Shown piece by piece: positions 20,424-28,766 of a stretch of 64,000 bases of DNA. Below the pieces are notes generated by a model. The model made no database searches. It saw nothing but the letters and a program-made list of their open reading frames with translations, and was not told where the DNA came from. A program made the position numbers and the translations under genes. How positions within the stretch are numbered: the first letter of the stretch is position 1; each line of letters opens with the position of its first letter. The stretch is from the NCBI GenBank assembly GCA_040766325.1, contig JAXGQR010000008.1, positions 1 to 64,000 on the forward strand, given 5' to 3'. The DNA is from Dehalobacterium sp040766325. GTDB taxonomy: Bacteria; Bacillota; Dehalobacteriia; Dehalobacteriales; Dehalobacteriaceae.

Positions 20424-20864
20424 TCATTTTTGCATAAATCCTTCATAGCATAATCCATAGGGCTTGGCCATAACTTGTTTTCCTAGGCCAACCTTTCCGA
20501 TGAATTTTCCTTTTTCGGCAGTAAGTTTTCCTCTGAGAAATACTTTTTCTACTCGACCAATTTGCTCCAATCCTTCATAAGCATTATAATCAGAATTATG
20601 TAAACTCTCTTTAACACTGATAATCCCTTGATAATTTGGATCAAAAATAACAATATCTGCATCAGATCCGACGGCAAGATCACCTTTTTGGGGATAAATA
20701 CCACATATTTTAGCAGGAGTTGTACAGCACACATCGACAAACTTCTGACGTGAAATCTTTCCGCTTTCTACACCGTATGTCCACATCATGTGTAATCGAT
20801 CCTGTACCCCCGGGGAGCCGGGAGGTATTTTACTAAAATCATTTATACAGGCGTCGGTAGAGCT
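20424..20864 (-). pseudogene. Dihydropyrimidinase/D-hydantoinase, C-terminal remnant
   Basis: About 145 codons remain of a protein normally near 460. The frame is open from 20864 and reads STDACINDFSKIPPGSPGVQ, then HMMWTYGVESGKIS, GDLAVGSDADIVIFDP and GKVGLGKQV, the conserved C-terminal end of hydantoinase/dihydropyrimidinase amidohydrolases. A stop at 20865-20867 and the absence of the metal-binding N-terminal half show it is a decayed fragment. It lies in reverse orientation between cbiO and the next riboswitch, probably left by a deletion. Confidence 0.85.
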
Positions 20865-20974
20865 TTATATATCTACCGGTAAAATAGTGGGAGTTTATAC
20901 AAATTAACTTGAAAAAGTATTGCTATTTTATCTACAATGGGGTATGATAATGCTAATAAGTGAATATTGATGGT

Positions 20975-21140
20975 GTTTAGGTGCTTCTGATCAATAAATT
21001 AGAAGATAATAGGGAACCAGGTGAAAATCCTGGACGGTCGCGCCACTGTATACGGAGAGTTCATTTTCATAAGCCACTGGGCTGAGTCCTGGGAAGGGGA
21101 AAATGAACAAGGATCCGAAAGTCAGGAAACCTGCCTAATA
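20975..21140 (+). promoter_or_regulatory. Cobalamin riboswitch with no gene behind it (subtype A)
   Basis: Has AGGTGCTTCTG, AATAGGGAACCAGGTG, GGACGGTCGCGCCACTGTA and AAGTCAGGAAACCTGCCTAA. It closely resembles the cbiZ riboswitch. It ends in its own terminator at about 21197-21237, and no gene follows before the next riboswitch at 21555. Confidence 0.92.
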
Positions 21141-21196
21141 CATTTTGGTTTAACCCTTTCGCGGGAAAAGGAGAACTAGTTATTATGATTGCAATT

Positions 21197-21237
21197 AACC
21201 TCACTTTTCTTTGGGAAAGTGAGGTTTTGTTTTTTTA
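21197..21237 (+). terminator. Terminator of the gene-less riboswitch
   Basis: AACCTCACTTT pairs with AAAGTGAGGTT, followed by a long T run. Confidence 0.85.
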
Positions 21238-21252
21238 TACCTCCTTTTTATC

Positions 21253-21354
21253 TTAGTTCGGCCGGATGGCCTTCCCGGCCGAGATACCCTTTTTTGAATA
21301 AAATCTCACTTCTACACTGAAGTGGTGTTTAGATAATGATTCAAAATTTGCCAT
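21253..21354 (-). pseudogene. 5' stub of a corrinoid-protein gene
   Basis: The minus strand has a ribosome site (AGAGGATAACA) and ATG at 21354 followed by codons for MANFESLS, identical at the protein level to the start of the corrinoid protein at 60529. After eight codons the similarity ends and the frame runs 25 more codons to a stop. It appears to be the leftover start of a deleted copy of the same gene. It is unlikely to make a useful product. Confidence 0.65.
21258..21282. repeat. GC-rich hairpin, first of a pair
   Basis: TCGGCCGG pairs with CCGGCCGA, and flanking TATCT/AGATA can extend the stem. A T run follows on the plus strand. A similar hairpin (TCGACCGG with CCGGTCGA) lies at 21376-21398. 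The two bracket the corrinoid-gene stub and stand out in an AT-rich region. Confidence 0.6.
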
Positions 21355-21375
21355 TTGTTATCCTCTTTTGGTAAT

Positions 21376-21398
21376 TCGACCGGCTTGCCGCCGGTCGA
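21376..21398. repeat. GC-rich hairpin, second of a pair
   Basis: TCGACCGG pairs with CCGGTCGA across a short loop, followed by TACATTTTTC. The form is like the hairpin at 21258-21282, with compensating changes in the stem (GG/CC against AC/GT). Confidence 0.6.
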
Positions 21399-21554
21399 GG
21401 TACATTTTTCTTCTACAGCTATTGCGCTGCTAGCCAAGTTATGTTTTTGATATCAAATTTTACTTACTTTTTCGTCATTAGTTGCAAACAATAAGTTTGC
21501 ATTCAAACAAAAGTAAAAATAGATAATATTTTATCTACAAAAAAATCAATATTG

Positions 21555-21715
21555 ATCTATAAGGTGCCTGTAAGGGAGAATAGGGAAACCGGTTTTATTC
21601 CGGTGCGGATCCGCCGCTGTAATCGAGGACGAATCCCCAAATTGCCACTGTCTACATGAAATTTGGATGGGAAGGCGTGGGAGGAGGATGACACGAGAGC
21701 CAGAAGACCTGCCTT
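21555..21715 (+). promoter_or_regulatory. Cobalamin riboswitch upstream of cbiMN (subtype B)
   Basis: Contains AAGGTGCCTG, AGGGAAACCGGT, CCGGTGCGGATCCGCCGCTG, TAATCG and GAGAGCCAGAAGACCTGCCT, nearly the same core as the cbiQ riboswitch. A terminator at 21775-21805 precedes cbiM. Confidence 0.95.
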
Positions 21716-21774
21716 TTGGAAAGCTGTTGCCTAAGGAGCGAAGGGCAAGGCTTGCTAAGGTTACTATATGTAAA

Positions 21775-21805
21775 TTCCCCCTAATAAAATAGGGGGTTTT
21801 ATTTT
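21775..21805 (+). terminator. Expression-platform terminator of the cbiM riboswitch
   Basis: CCCCCT pairs with AGGGGG around an A-rich loop and is followed by TTTTATTTT. Confidence 0.8.
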
Positions 21806-21894
21806 ATAAAAGTTATATTACGAGAGGAGGCTAAGGTAATTTGAAATAAGCGCTTTCAATAAGTAATAAACACATTAAAAAGGAGGAAAAATTC

Positions 21895-22653
21895 ATGAAA
21901 AGGTATTTGCACTTGGTTGCAGCTTTTATACTTATGTTAGGTATTTTTAGTTTCTTTCCTCAGGAAGCCCGTGCAATGCACATTATGGAAGGATTTTTAC
22001 CGGCTAAATGGGCAATTTTTTGGTCTGGACTGACCTTACCTTTTATCTTGTTGGGTATCATATCCATTTCCAAAAAAGTTTCTAAAAATCCGGAGCTGAA
22101 GTTGCTGTTAGGAGTATCTGGTGCCTTTGCCTTTGTTTTGTCTGCACTGAAGATTCCCTCCGTTACCGGCAGCAGTTCTCATCCTACAGGGGTTGGTTTA
22201 GGCACGGTACTTTTCGGTCCTCTTGCTATGAGTGTGATTGGCTGTATTGTTTTGTTGTTCCAGGCAATTCTTTTGGCTCATGGGGGGCTGACCACCTTGG
22301 GAGCCAATGCTTTCTCTATGGGTGTGGTCGGTCCATTTGTTGCCTACGGTGTATTTGTTTTTTCACGGAAGATTGGTTTATCCAACGGAATCGCCGTATT
22401 TTTGGCTGCCGCTTTGGGTAATTTGCTGACTTATGTTGTAACCTCCCTCCAGCTGGCATTGGCTTTTCCGGCAGAGGTTGGCGGGGTTGCCGTATCTTTG
22501 GCTAAATTCTTAGGGGTTTTCGCTGTAACACAGATTCCTTTGGCCATCAGTGAGGGTTTGCTGACTGTTGTCGTCTTTAATTTCCTGGCCACTTACAGTA
22601 AGAATGAAATGGGATTACTAAATCTGGTTTCCCTGAGCAAGAAGGAGGCATAA
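21895..22653 (+). CDS. cbiM: Cobalt transporter substrate-specific subunit CbiM
   Basis: 252 residues. A signal peptide ending near ARA is followed by MHIMEGFLP; the conserved Met-His at the mature N-terminus binds the metal in CbiM/NikM proteins. Several hydrophobic helices follow, with the family block GSSSHPTGVGLG and AHGGLTTLGANAFSMG. It captures Co2+ at the membrane and works with CbiN, CbiQ and CbiO. The start is ATG 21895 behind AAGGAGGAAAA. It is directly controlled by the upstream riboswitch. Confidence 0.95.
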   Translation: MKRYLHLVAAFILMLGIFSFFPQEARAMHIMEGFLPAKWAIFWSGLTLPFILLGIISISKKVSKNPELKLLLGVSGAFAFVLSALKIPSVTGSSSHPTGVGLGTVLFGPLAMSVIGCIVLLFQAILLAHGGLTTLGANAFSMGVVGPFVAYGVFVFSRKIGLSNGIAVFLAAALGNLLTYVVTSLQLALAFPAEVGGVAVSLAKFLGVFAVTQIPLAISEGLLTVVVFNFLATYSKNEMGLLNLVSLSKKEA

Positions 22654-22656
22654 AAA

Positions 22657-22935
22657 ATGAAGTATACCTGGGTTTTAATACTCATCGTTATTATTTTAGC
22701 CATAACCCCTTTATTCATCGTGCAGGACTCTGAATTTGGCGGTGCGGATGGTCTTGCGGAAGAAGCCATTACGGAGGTTAATCCTACCTATGAGCCGTGG
22801 TTTGCTCCTTTTTGGGAACCGCCGGGAGGAGAAACGGAAAGTCTGCTTTTTGCGCTCCAGGCTGCTTTGGGAGCAGGTTTTTTGGGATACTATTTTGGCT
22901 TGAAAAAGGGACAGGCCAAGGTTACATCTAAATAA
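22657..22935 (+). CDS. cbiN: Cobalt transport accessory subunit CbiN
   Basis: 92 residues with two membrane segments (residues about 4-22 and 66-84) flanking a short extracytoplasmic loop containing EFGGADGLAEEAI, the family hallmark. CbiN stimulates metal capture by CbiM. It starts four bases after the cbiM stop, so the two are co-translated. Confidence 0.93.
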   Translation: MKYTWVLILIVIILAITPLFIVQDSEFGGADGLAEEAITEVNPTYEPWFAPFWEPPGGETESLLFALQAALGAGFLGYYFGLKKGQAKVTSK

Positions 22936-23079
22936 AATTAGCTAGATGTTCGAAAAAAATATTATTTATTACTAAAATAATCGTCACCGCATGTGGCGAT
23001 TTTTTGTTTTAGGAAAGGGAAAATTAATTTGATTTGCCGCAAGACAAGAATTTTTTCTGATAAGATGGAAAATTTACAA

Positions 23080-23108
23080 TTGACAGACTATTCACTTAAT
23101 GCTATAAT
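23080..23108 (+). promoter_or_regulatory. Consensus sigma-70/sigma-A promoter
   Basis: A perfect TTGACA, a 17-base spacer and a perfect TATAAT, 32 bases before the start of the small Cys-rich gene. This is the strongest housekeeping promoter noticed in the window. Confidence 0.85.
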
Positions 23109-23139
23109 AAGTGCATACAATATAAAAGGGGGGAATCAC

Positions 23140-23271
23140 ATGAATATTAATCTGGAAATGAATGAAAGTTTGAGAACTTGCGGAGCTTCTACCTGTATCC
23201 ATTGCCTTAATAATGCCTGCACATTAAGTGAGTGCGATATGTTTGAAAGAGACTTGGCTCAGGAGCATTAA
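23140..23271 (+). CDS. Small Cys-rich protein of unknown function
   Basis: A 43-residue protein with five cysteines, four of them in CGASTCIHCLNNAC and the fifth in LSECDMFERD, suggesting a metal site. ATG 23140 follows AAAGGGGGGAATC at good spacing; the longer in-frame extension upstream covers the promoter and is rejected. The consensus promoter and a downstream terminator (23341-23374) show it is a stand-alone, probably well expressed unit. The family is not recognised; a small zinc or redox protein is a guess. Confidence 0.7.
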   Translation: MNINLEMNESLRTCGASTCIHCLNNACTLSECDMFERDLAQEH

Positions 23272-23340
23272 ACATTCAGCCTCAAATTAATAGAAAGAAG
23301 GTCAGATTTAATTTAATCTATGATTAATAAAAAATTGTAA

Positions 23341-23374
23341 AAATAACCATGGTGGTGTCCGTGGTTATTTTTAT
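23341..23374 (+). terminator. Terminator after the small Cys-rich gene
   Basis: AAATAACCATGG pairs with CCGTGGTTATTT (one G-U pair), followed by a T-rich tail. Confidence 0.8.
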
Positions 23375-23516
23375 TTGCATTATTGCTTTGCCTTGAGTAA
23401 AACCCTTAGTTCTTGTAAAAAAACTCATTGTTTATATAATAGAATAAGAAGAAAGAATTTATCTGTTTACCTTTAGGGAGACCAATTAAAAAATAAAAAA
23501 CGAGGAAGTGAAATTG

Positions 23517-23879
23517 ATGAAATTTAGTTGGTGCACCATCCACGTAAACAATTTAGAAGAATCTTTAATATTTTATCAGGAAATCGTAGGTCTTAATCTT
23601 GATCGTAGATTTAAATCCGGTCCGATGGAAATAGCTTTTTTGGGTAATGGAGAAACCAAGATTGAGTTATTATATAGTGAGAAAGCAGAAAAAGCAGAAA
23701 TCGGCCGGGATATTTCCCTGGGATTTGAAGTTGAATCATTAGATAAAATGATGGCATTTGTTAAGGAAAAAGGCGTAGCAATACACGGCGGTCCGGTGCA
23801 ACCCAATCCTCATATTAGGTTTTTCTTTATCTTAGATCCTAATGGATTAAAAATTCAATTTGCAGAATTCATAAAATAG
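23517..23879 (+). CDS. VOC/glyoxalase-family protein
   Basis: About 120 residues with the vicinal-oxygen-chelate fold pattern: TIHVNNLEESLIFYQEIVGL at the N-terminus and FFILDPNGLKIQFAEF at the C-terminus, the usual site of the last metal ligand Glu. ATG 23517 is preferred to GTG 23508, which nearly touches the CGAGGA ribosome site. Members include lactoylglutathione lyases, dioxygenases and resistance proteins; the substrate here cannot be told. It ends in UAG and is followed by a thioesterase gene 58 bases on. Confidence 0.85.
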   Translation: MKFSWCTIHVNNLEESLIFYQEIVGLNLDRRFKSGPMEIAFLGNGETKIELLYSEKAEKAEIGRDISLGFEVESLDKMMAFVKEKGVAIHGGPVQPNPHIRFFFILDPNGLKIQFAEFIK

Positions 23880-23937
23880 AACCTAATAAATTTTGGACCA
23901 ATAGAGATTACAACTTGAATTTTGCCGGGAGGAATCA

Positions 23938-24423
23938 ATGAATAATTTTAAAAACAGGACCCAAATATCTATATCGATCATCATGGAACCAAACCAAGCA
24001 AATTATGCCGGCAATATCCATGGAGGGGAAATTATGAAACTGATGGATTCCGCTGCCGGTGCTGTGGCTTATAAATATGCTCGTACCAATGTTGTCACAG
24101 CCAGAGTGGATGAATTGCAGTTTCATTTACCCATTTATATCGGGGCATTGGTGACATGTACAGCGACCATTGCCTACGTTGGCAACACATCTATGGAGGT
24201 GATTGTCACTGTGGATACGGAGGATTTAAGGTCGGACAATCCGCCTCAAAGGGCACTGTCAGCCTATTTTACGATGGTCGCCTTGGATGAACATGGGGCT
24301 CCCCAAAAACTACCTGGTCTGCAGCCCCGTACTGAAGAGGAGAAAATCCTTTATGAAGAAGGGAAAAAACGTCATGAGAAACATCGCATGGCCAGAAGAA
24401 AGCAAAAAGATTTAAAGGCATGA
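23938..24423 (+). CDS. Acyl-CoA thioesterase, hotdog fold (YciA/YkhA type)
   Basis: 161 residues with the hotdog pattern MEPNQANYAGNIHGGEIMKL (catalytic-loop region), VVTARVDELQFHLPI and a basic C-terminal tail (KKRHEKHRMARRKQK). Such enzymes hydrolyse acyl-CoA thioesters in the cytoplasm. ATG 23938 follows GGGAGGAATCA. It probably forms a pair with the VOC gene. Confidence 0.9.
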   Translation: MNNFKNRTQISISIIMEPNQANYAGNIHGGEIMKLMDSAAGAVAYKYARTNVVTARVDELQFHLPIYIGALVTCTATIAYVGNTSMEVIVTVDTEDLRSDNPPQRALSAYFTMVALDEHGAPQKLPGLQPRTEEEKILYEEGKKRHEKHRMARRKQKDLKA

Positions 24424-24485
24424 TTGATGAGTTTTGTGGTAAAATTATGAGGACAAGGAAATGAGCAAAAAAGGAGATAGAATAC

Positions 24486-25291
24486 ATGAAGCTAAAAGAA
24501 CAGAAGATAAAATTCTTTATTACAAATGAACTTGAATTATATTTAGATGCTGAGTCCACAAGGGATGATGACGTAGAAAAATTATGCAAGGTGTTTGGTA
24601 TTGAAAGAAAGATGCAAAATGGGCTGAAGGTTCTTATTGAGTCGGAGGAATTCAATGATATACAGGACGCGGAAATTTGGTTGCGAGACCAGCCTTTTTG
24701 GAAACCTAAAGTCCGTTTTGATAACATGCCGACACTATTTGGTGAACCTTTTAAAAAGATTAAAGTCAAAGAACTGCGAGAAATTAGAGACAGCTTATTG
24801 GATGATGAAGATGCCATTGGCGGATTACAGTATGCTAAGACCATTATTACGGATCACGTAGCTCAAGCCAATGCCCAGGATTATTATACCTGTGGTTGTT
24901 GTTGTGCTTTTTTGACGATGATCAAGCGGCCCAGAAATGTTTTGCAGAGGCATTGAGGTTAAAACCGGATTTTTATGAATGCATGATCGATCAAGGAATG
25001 AATTATCTTAAAACGGGTCAGGAATCCGAAGCTTTTGCATTGTTGAAACAGGCTTTTCAACATCTAGATCCCACCGGACCGATTTGGTTTCAAGTGGGAA
25101 AATTTCATTTAGAGAAAGGGAATTTGACCAAAGGGATTAATGCTTACCGCAAGGCTTTAGCATTACAGCCGGAATTAGGAGATGAGGAAATTCTTCTTTC
25201 CAAAGAAGATGGACCGGTAAAAATTTCTGATCTTATAGCTCAAAATACAGCTTATGAGGAACAAACCGCGGAGGAGGTTCTATCATTGTAA
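24486..25291 (+). pseudogene. TPR-containing protein, frameshifted
   Basis: An N-terminal frame (24486-24956) and a C-terminal frame (to 25291) overlap at a run of repeated TTG codons near 24893-24910, where a one-base change shifts the frame. Read through, the protein has an acidic N-terminal domain, then TPR-like helices (AAQKCFAEALRLKPDFYECM, then GKFHLEKGNLTKGINAYRKALALQPEL). Function is not recognised; TPR arrays mediate protein contacts. It ends shortly before an mttB homologue. Pseudogene or sequence error. Confidence 0.75.
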
Positions 25292-25376
25292 TACTATTCT
25301 TACATAAAAAACCTGAGAATTACAGTTATGGGAAAATATAAATGAAATCGATGAGAAACGATTGTAGGAGGCACAA

Positions 25377-26820
25377 ATGTTAAGTCACAGAGCGAATTAT
25401 TCAGAACAAGGACCAATATTAAAATGGGTTACAGATGATCAAGTTGAAACACTCCATTTAGCTTCTTTGGAAGTTTTGGAACGTACAGGAATGCAGGTGG
25501 ATCATCCGGAAGCATTGAAGCTTTTAAAGGATGCCGGGTGCATCGTAGAAAAAAACCGTGTACGAATTCCCAGTTGGCTGGTTGAGGAAGCAATAAGATT
25601 AGCTCCCAGAAAAATCACCGTTGCCAATCGTTTGGGAGAAAGAGTCATGCATCTTGAAAAGAATCATGTTTACTTTGGTTCCGGATCAGATTTACCCTTT
25701 ACAATTGATCTTAAATCCGGCCTCAGACGTCGATCTATAAAAAAAGATGTGGAGCAAGCATGCCAGGTTATGGATTACCTACCTAATTATGATTTTGTCA
25801 TGAGTTACGCAATTGCTTCCGATATGCCCAGTCAGGCTTCCGACCTTCATCAGTTTGAGGCAATGACGCGCAATACTGTAAAGCCAATTGTTTTTACCAC
25901 CCACAATGAAAAGAACACTCGAGCCATTATTGAAATGGCAGCTGCCGTGGTCGGTGGTTATGAGGAGCTGCGCAAAAATCCCTTTTTAGTACTTTATTCA
26001 GAACCTATTTCGCCTCTCGTCCATACCAAGGACGGTATTGGCAAAATGTTCGCTTGCATTGAGCATGGTATTCCCGTTACCTATGTTTCAGGAGTTGTGG
26101 CTGGAGGAACGACCCCGGTGACAAAAGCCGGCTGTATTGTACAGATGAATGCAGAGGCATTAGCTGGATTGGTTATGGCTCAGCTAAAACAAAAGGGTGC
26201 GGCAATAATTATCGGTGGTAACGGGACACCTTTAGATATGAAACATCAAACCACTCTTTATGGTTCACCGGAACATGCTATGAATTACGCGATCTTAACT
26301 CAACTTTCTCAATATTACCGGATTCCAATTTTCACTGAAGCCGGATGTGTCAATGCACCAATACCGGATATTCAAGCCGGTTTTGAAGCGGGGATGAATC
26401 TATTGATGGCACGATTGAGCGGTGCTAATCTAGTACATGACGTGGGGTATTTAGAGGGAGGAAAGACGGCCTCTTTAGCTTTTCTCACTATGTGTAACGA
26501 TTTTATTGATATGGTGCACTATAGGGCAAGGCACCATGATTAATGAGGATACCTGTGGTATTGATGTGATTGATGAAGTAGGACCTAGTAATAATTACCT
26601 GAGGAGTTCTCATAACTAGTATTTCCGAGATGAAATTTGGACTCACGCTTGTTTACGGATGTTTTGGGAGATCTGGGAAGAAAAGGGCGCGAAAAATATG
26701 GTGGAGCGAGCCCAGGAATTAACAATAAAAGTTTGGAAACTCATCAACCCCAACCCCTTTCTTCGGAGGCAACGGCGGAATGGCAAGGATCATTGCCCGT
26801 GTGGAAAATGAGGCCTAATT
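25377..26820 (+). pseudogene. MttB-superfamily methyltransferase (non-pyrrolysine), decayed 3' end
   Basis: The first 380 codons are intact and clearly MttB-like (WVTDDQVETLHLASLEVLER, GVVAGGTTPVTKAG, YGSPEHAMNYAILTQL). At the pyrrolysine position it has sense codons (FTEAGCVNAPIPDIQAGFEA). The frame stops at 26543, but the family's C-terminal sequence continues in other frames: INEDTCGIDVIDEVGPSNNY, then YFRDEIWT, then WEEKGAKNMVERAQEL, up to about 26817. At least three indels therefore scramble the last quarter. ATG 25377 follows GTAGGAGGCACA. Its partner genes (next entries) on the opposite strand are also broken. Confidence 0.88.
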
Positions 26821-26846
26821 CATTGATAGGAAATTAAATAAAAATA

Positions 26847-26886
26847 AAAAAGATTAAAAGAAACAATTGTTTCTTTTAATCTTTTT
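26847..26886. terminator. Perfect 40-base palindrome, bidirectional terminator
   Basis: A 20-base arm starting AAAAAGATTAAAAG is perfectly self-complementary around a central CAATTG. It lies between two convergent broken genes. Confidence 0.85.
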
Positions 26887-26903
26887 AATATCGGAGCGAA
26901 ATT

Positions 26904-27693
26904 TTACTCGTACAAACCGTTTCTATGAGCAGTTAGGTAATTCATGCAGAATTGATCCTGACCCAAGAGTGCTTGGGAGGCATAAACAAAGCCCATCATG
27001 GTTTTGTCAAGGATCGAGGATGTAGCCATCCATGCCTTTTTAGTCCTTGGTTTGAATCATGAATACTTGATTAAAAATCTTACGATTAGGTAATCCATAT
27101 GAAATGTTACTCAAGCCGCAGATGCCGTGTACGTTAGGATATTTTTGTTTGACAGCATAGATCGTATCTAATACTTCGACCCCGGCCGTAATACCTGTGC
27201 TCACCGGTTTGACCAAAGGATCAATATAAATATCATCTTCCGGTACACCGGCTGCTGTCGCCCAATTAACTTGTCGTATTTTTAAACGTTCGGCTGCGGT
27301 TTCCGGCATGCCGGAATCATCCATGCAAAGACCAACGATTTTGCTTTGTATTTCAATACCATGGGTAAAATGGTTTCAAAACGTTCTTTTCTCCGGTAAT
27401 GGAATTAATCATGGGTTGCCGTTTTTGACTAAGGCCAAACCGGCTTCTAAAGCTTTGGCATTGGGGCTGTCCAGACAAGAAGGGGCGGAAACTGCCGATT
27501 GCACTGTTGCTAAAGAGCTGAAGCCATAGTTTCTTCTTCATTAGAGACCATGGTGCCACAATTAACATCTGCATAGTCTGCACGGCTTCTACCTGCTTTT
27601 AGCTAAGTCTTGGATGAATGCAGCATCTCTGTTTTCTACAGCCGGTTTAATTGCTTTGCGGCTGAGTATTAATCAATTCTCTACAATTAACAT
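26904..27693 (-). pseudogene. Methyl-THF:corrinoid methyltransferase, decayed copy
   Basis: Near-identical, in reverse orientation, to the intact gene at 61183-61980 but 8 bases shorter overall, with many single-base deletions and insertions. Recognisable blocks include MDDSGMPETAAERLKI, AAGVPEDDIYIDPLVKPVSTG and AVKQKYPNVHGICGLSNISY. The start (ATG 27693) and stop (26904-26906) match the intact gene. No frame longer than 94 codons survives, so it cannot make the enzyme. Confidence 0.92.
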
Positions 27694-27720
27694 TATATGA
27701 TTTCTCTCCTTTTGCCGGAA

Positions 27721-28332
27721 TTACGAAAGCAATTTGGTGCAAAGATCAGTTGCGGAAGCAGCATCGAAACAAATCCGTCAGCACCGATTTCATCAGCAAA
27801 GTCTGGGGAGATGGGTGCGCCACCAATGATACATTTACTTTGAGGCCTTCTTCTTTTGCAATTCAATGGTATCCTTCATATGTAACATTGTTGTAGTCAA
27901 AGAGCGGACATAACGATAATATCGGGGTTATGTTCTTTAGTAGCTTCAACGAATTTTCCGGCGCAATGTCAATACTAAGTTAATTACTTTGAATCCACCG
28001 CTTTCCAACATCATTGCTACCAGGTTTTTTCGATGTCATAAGTCTGTGACGGTTCCGATAAGAACAGTACCTTTGTTAGGCATATCTTTATCAGCAATTA
28101 AAGGTTTGACAAGTTCAATACCGGCAGCCATGGATTTAGCGGACATAAGAACTTCAGGAACAAACATTTCCCCGTTTTAAAACGCGCACCTACTACGTTC
28201 ATACCACCGATTAAACCTTGATTGATAATTTCGGGGGCTCAGCACTGAATCAATTAATGCTTGAGTTTGTTCTTTTACCTGTGCTTCTTTACCTGCGATT
28301 ACACTCTGGGATAACGATTCAAAATTTGCCAT
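27721..28332 (-). pseudogene. Corrinoid methyl-carrier protein, decayed copy
   Basis: Reverse-oriented near-copy of the gene at 60529-61155, 15 bases shorter, with the same start codon context (GGAGACGAAAAGTTATGG) and stop. Long stretches are identical at base level, for example around GAAGTTCTTATGTCCGCTAA. Scattered one-base deletions in short runs break every frame. The 27-base gap to the next pseudogene mirrors the gap between the intact genes. Confidence 0.92.
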
Positions 28333-28409
28333 AACTTTTCGTCTCCTTTATCTAATGATTTTTTGTAAACACATTAAAATAACTAATGTGCTATGTGTAT
28401 TTTATTATA

Positions 28410-28740
28410 TCATTTTAAATTGTTTTTACCAATCAGAATTAGAGGTAATTTTATCAAAATATTTGCTAAAAACAGCGCTGTTAGTTTAATATTTTGATCA
28501 ATATCGTTTGCGTACATCAATTTTCCGAACAATAAATAACAAAAAAGGAAATATAAATCACCGACAAAGAGGGTTCTAGGAAAATTAACTGGTGCTGACA
28601 TTGTTTTAAGTTAATAATGACTGATTTCGAGTCTGGTTAGACTCGGAGAAGGAGAGATTTCTGTTTAAGAGCTATGCTTAAAAATGAAAAAAACTTAGTA
28701 ACAACAAGTGAAGCACACAGGGGAGGCTGTTCTGTGCCAA
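28410..28740. other. Intergenic region without recognised gene
   Basis: AT-rich sequence between the decayed corrinoid gene and the sigma-54 promoter. A 63-codon minus-strand frame here looks spurious: no ribosome site and no family resemblance. Confidence 0.5.
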
Positions 28741-28751
28741 AAAAATGATTT

Positions 28752-28766
28752 TGGCATGGAACTTGC
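28752..28766 (+). promoter_or_regulatory. Sigma-54 promoter
   Basis: TGGCAT, five bases, TTGC: the -24/-12 consensus with exact spacing, about 190 bases before the kinase-like gene. The -24 element overlaps an inverted repeat (TGCCAAAA at 28735 with TTTTGGCA ending at 28756). Confidence 0.75.

Noticed and set aside
26637..26837. Separate 66-codon gene after the mttB homologue
   Set aside because: It is the scrambled C-terminal sequence of that homologue read in a mixed frame.
28410..28601. Minus-strand 63-codon frame
   Set aside because: No ribosome site, no family resemblance, AT-rich composition that gives hydrophobic residues by chance.
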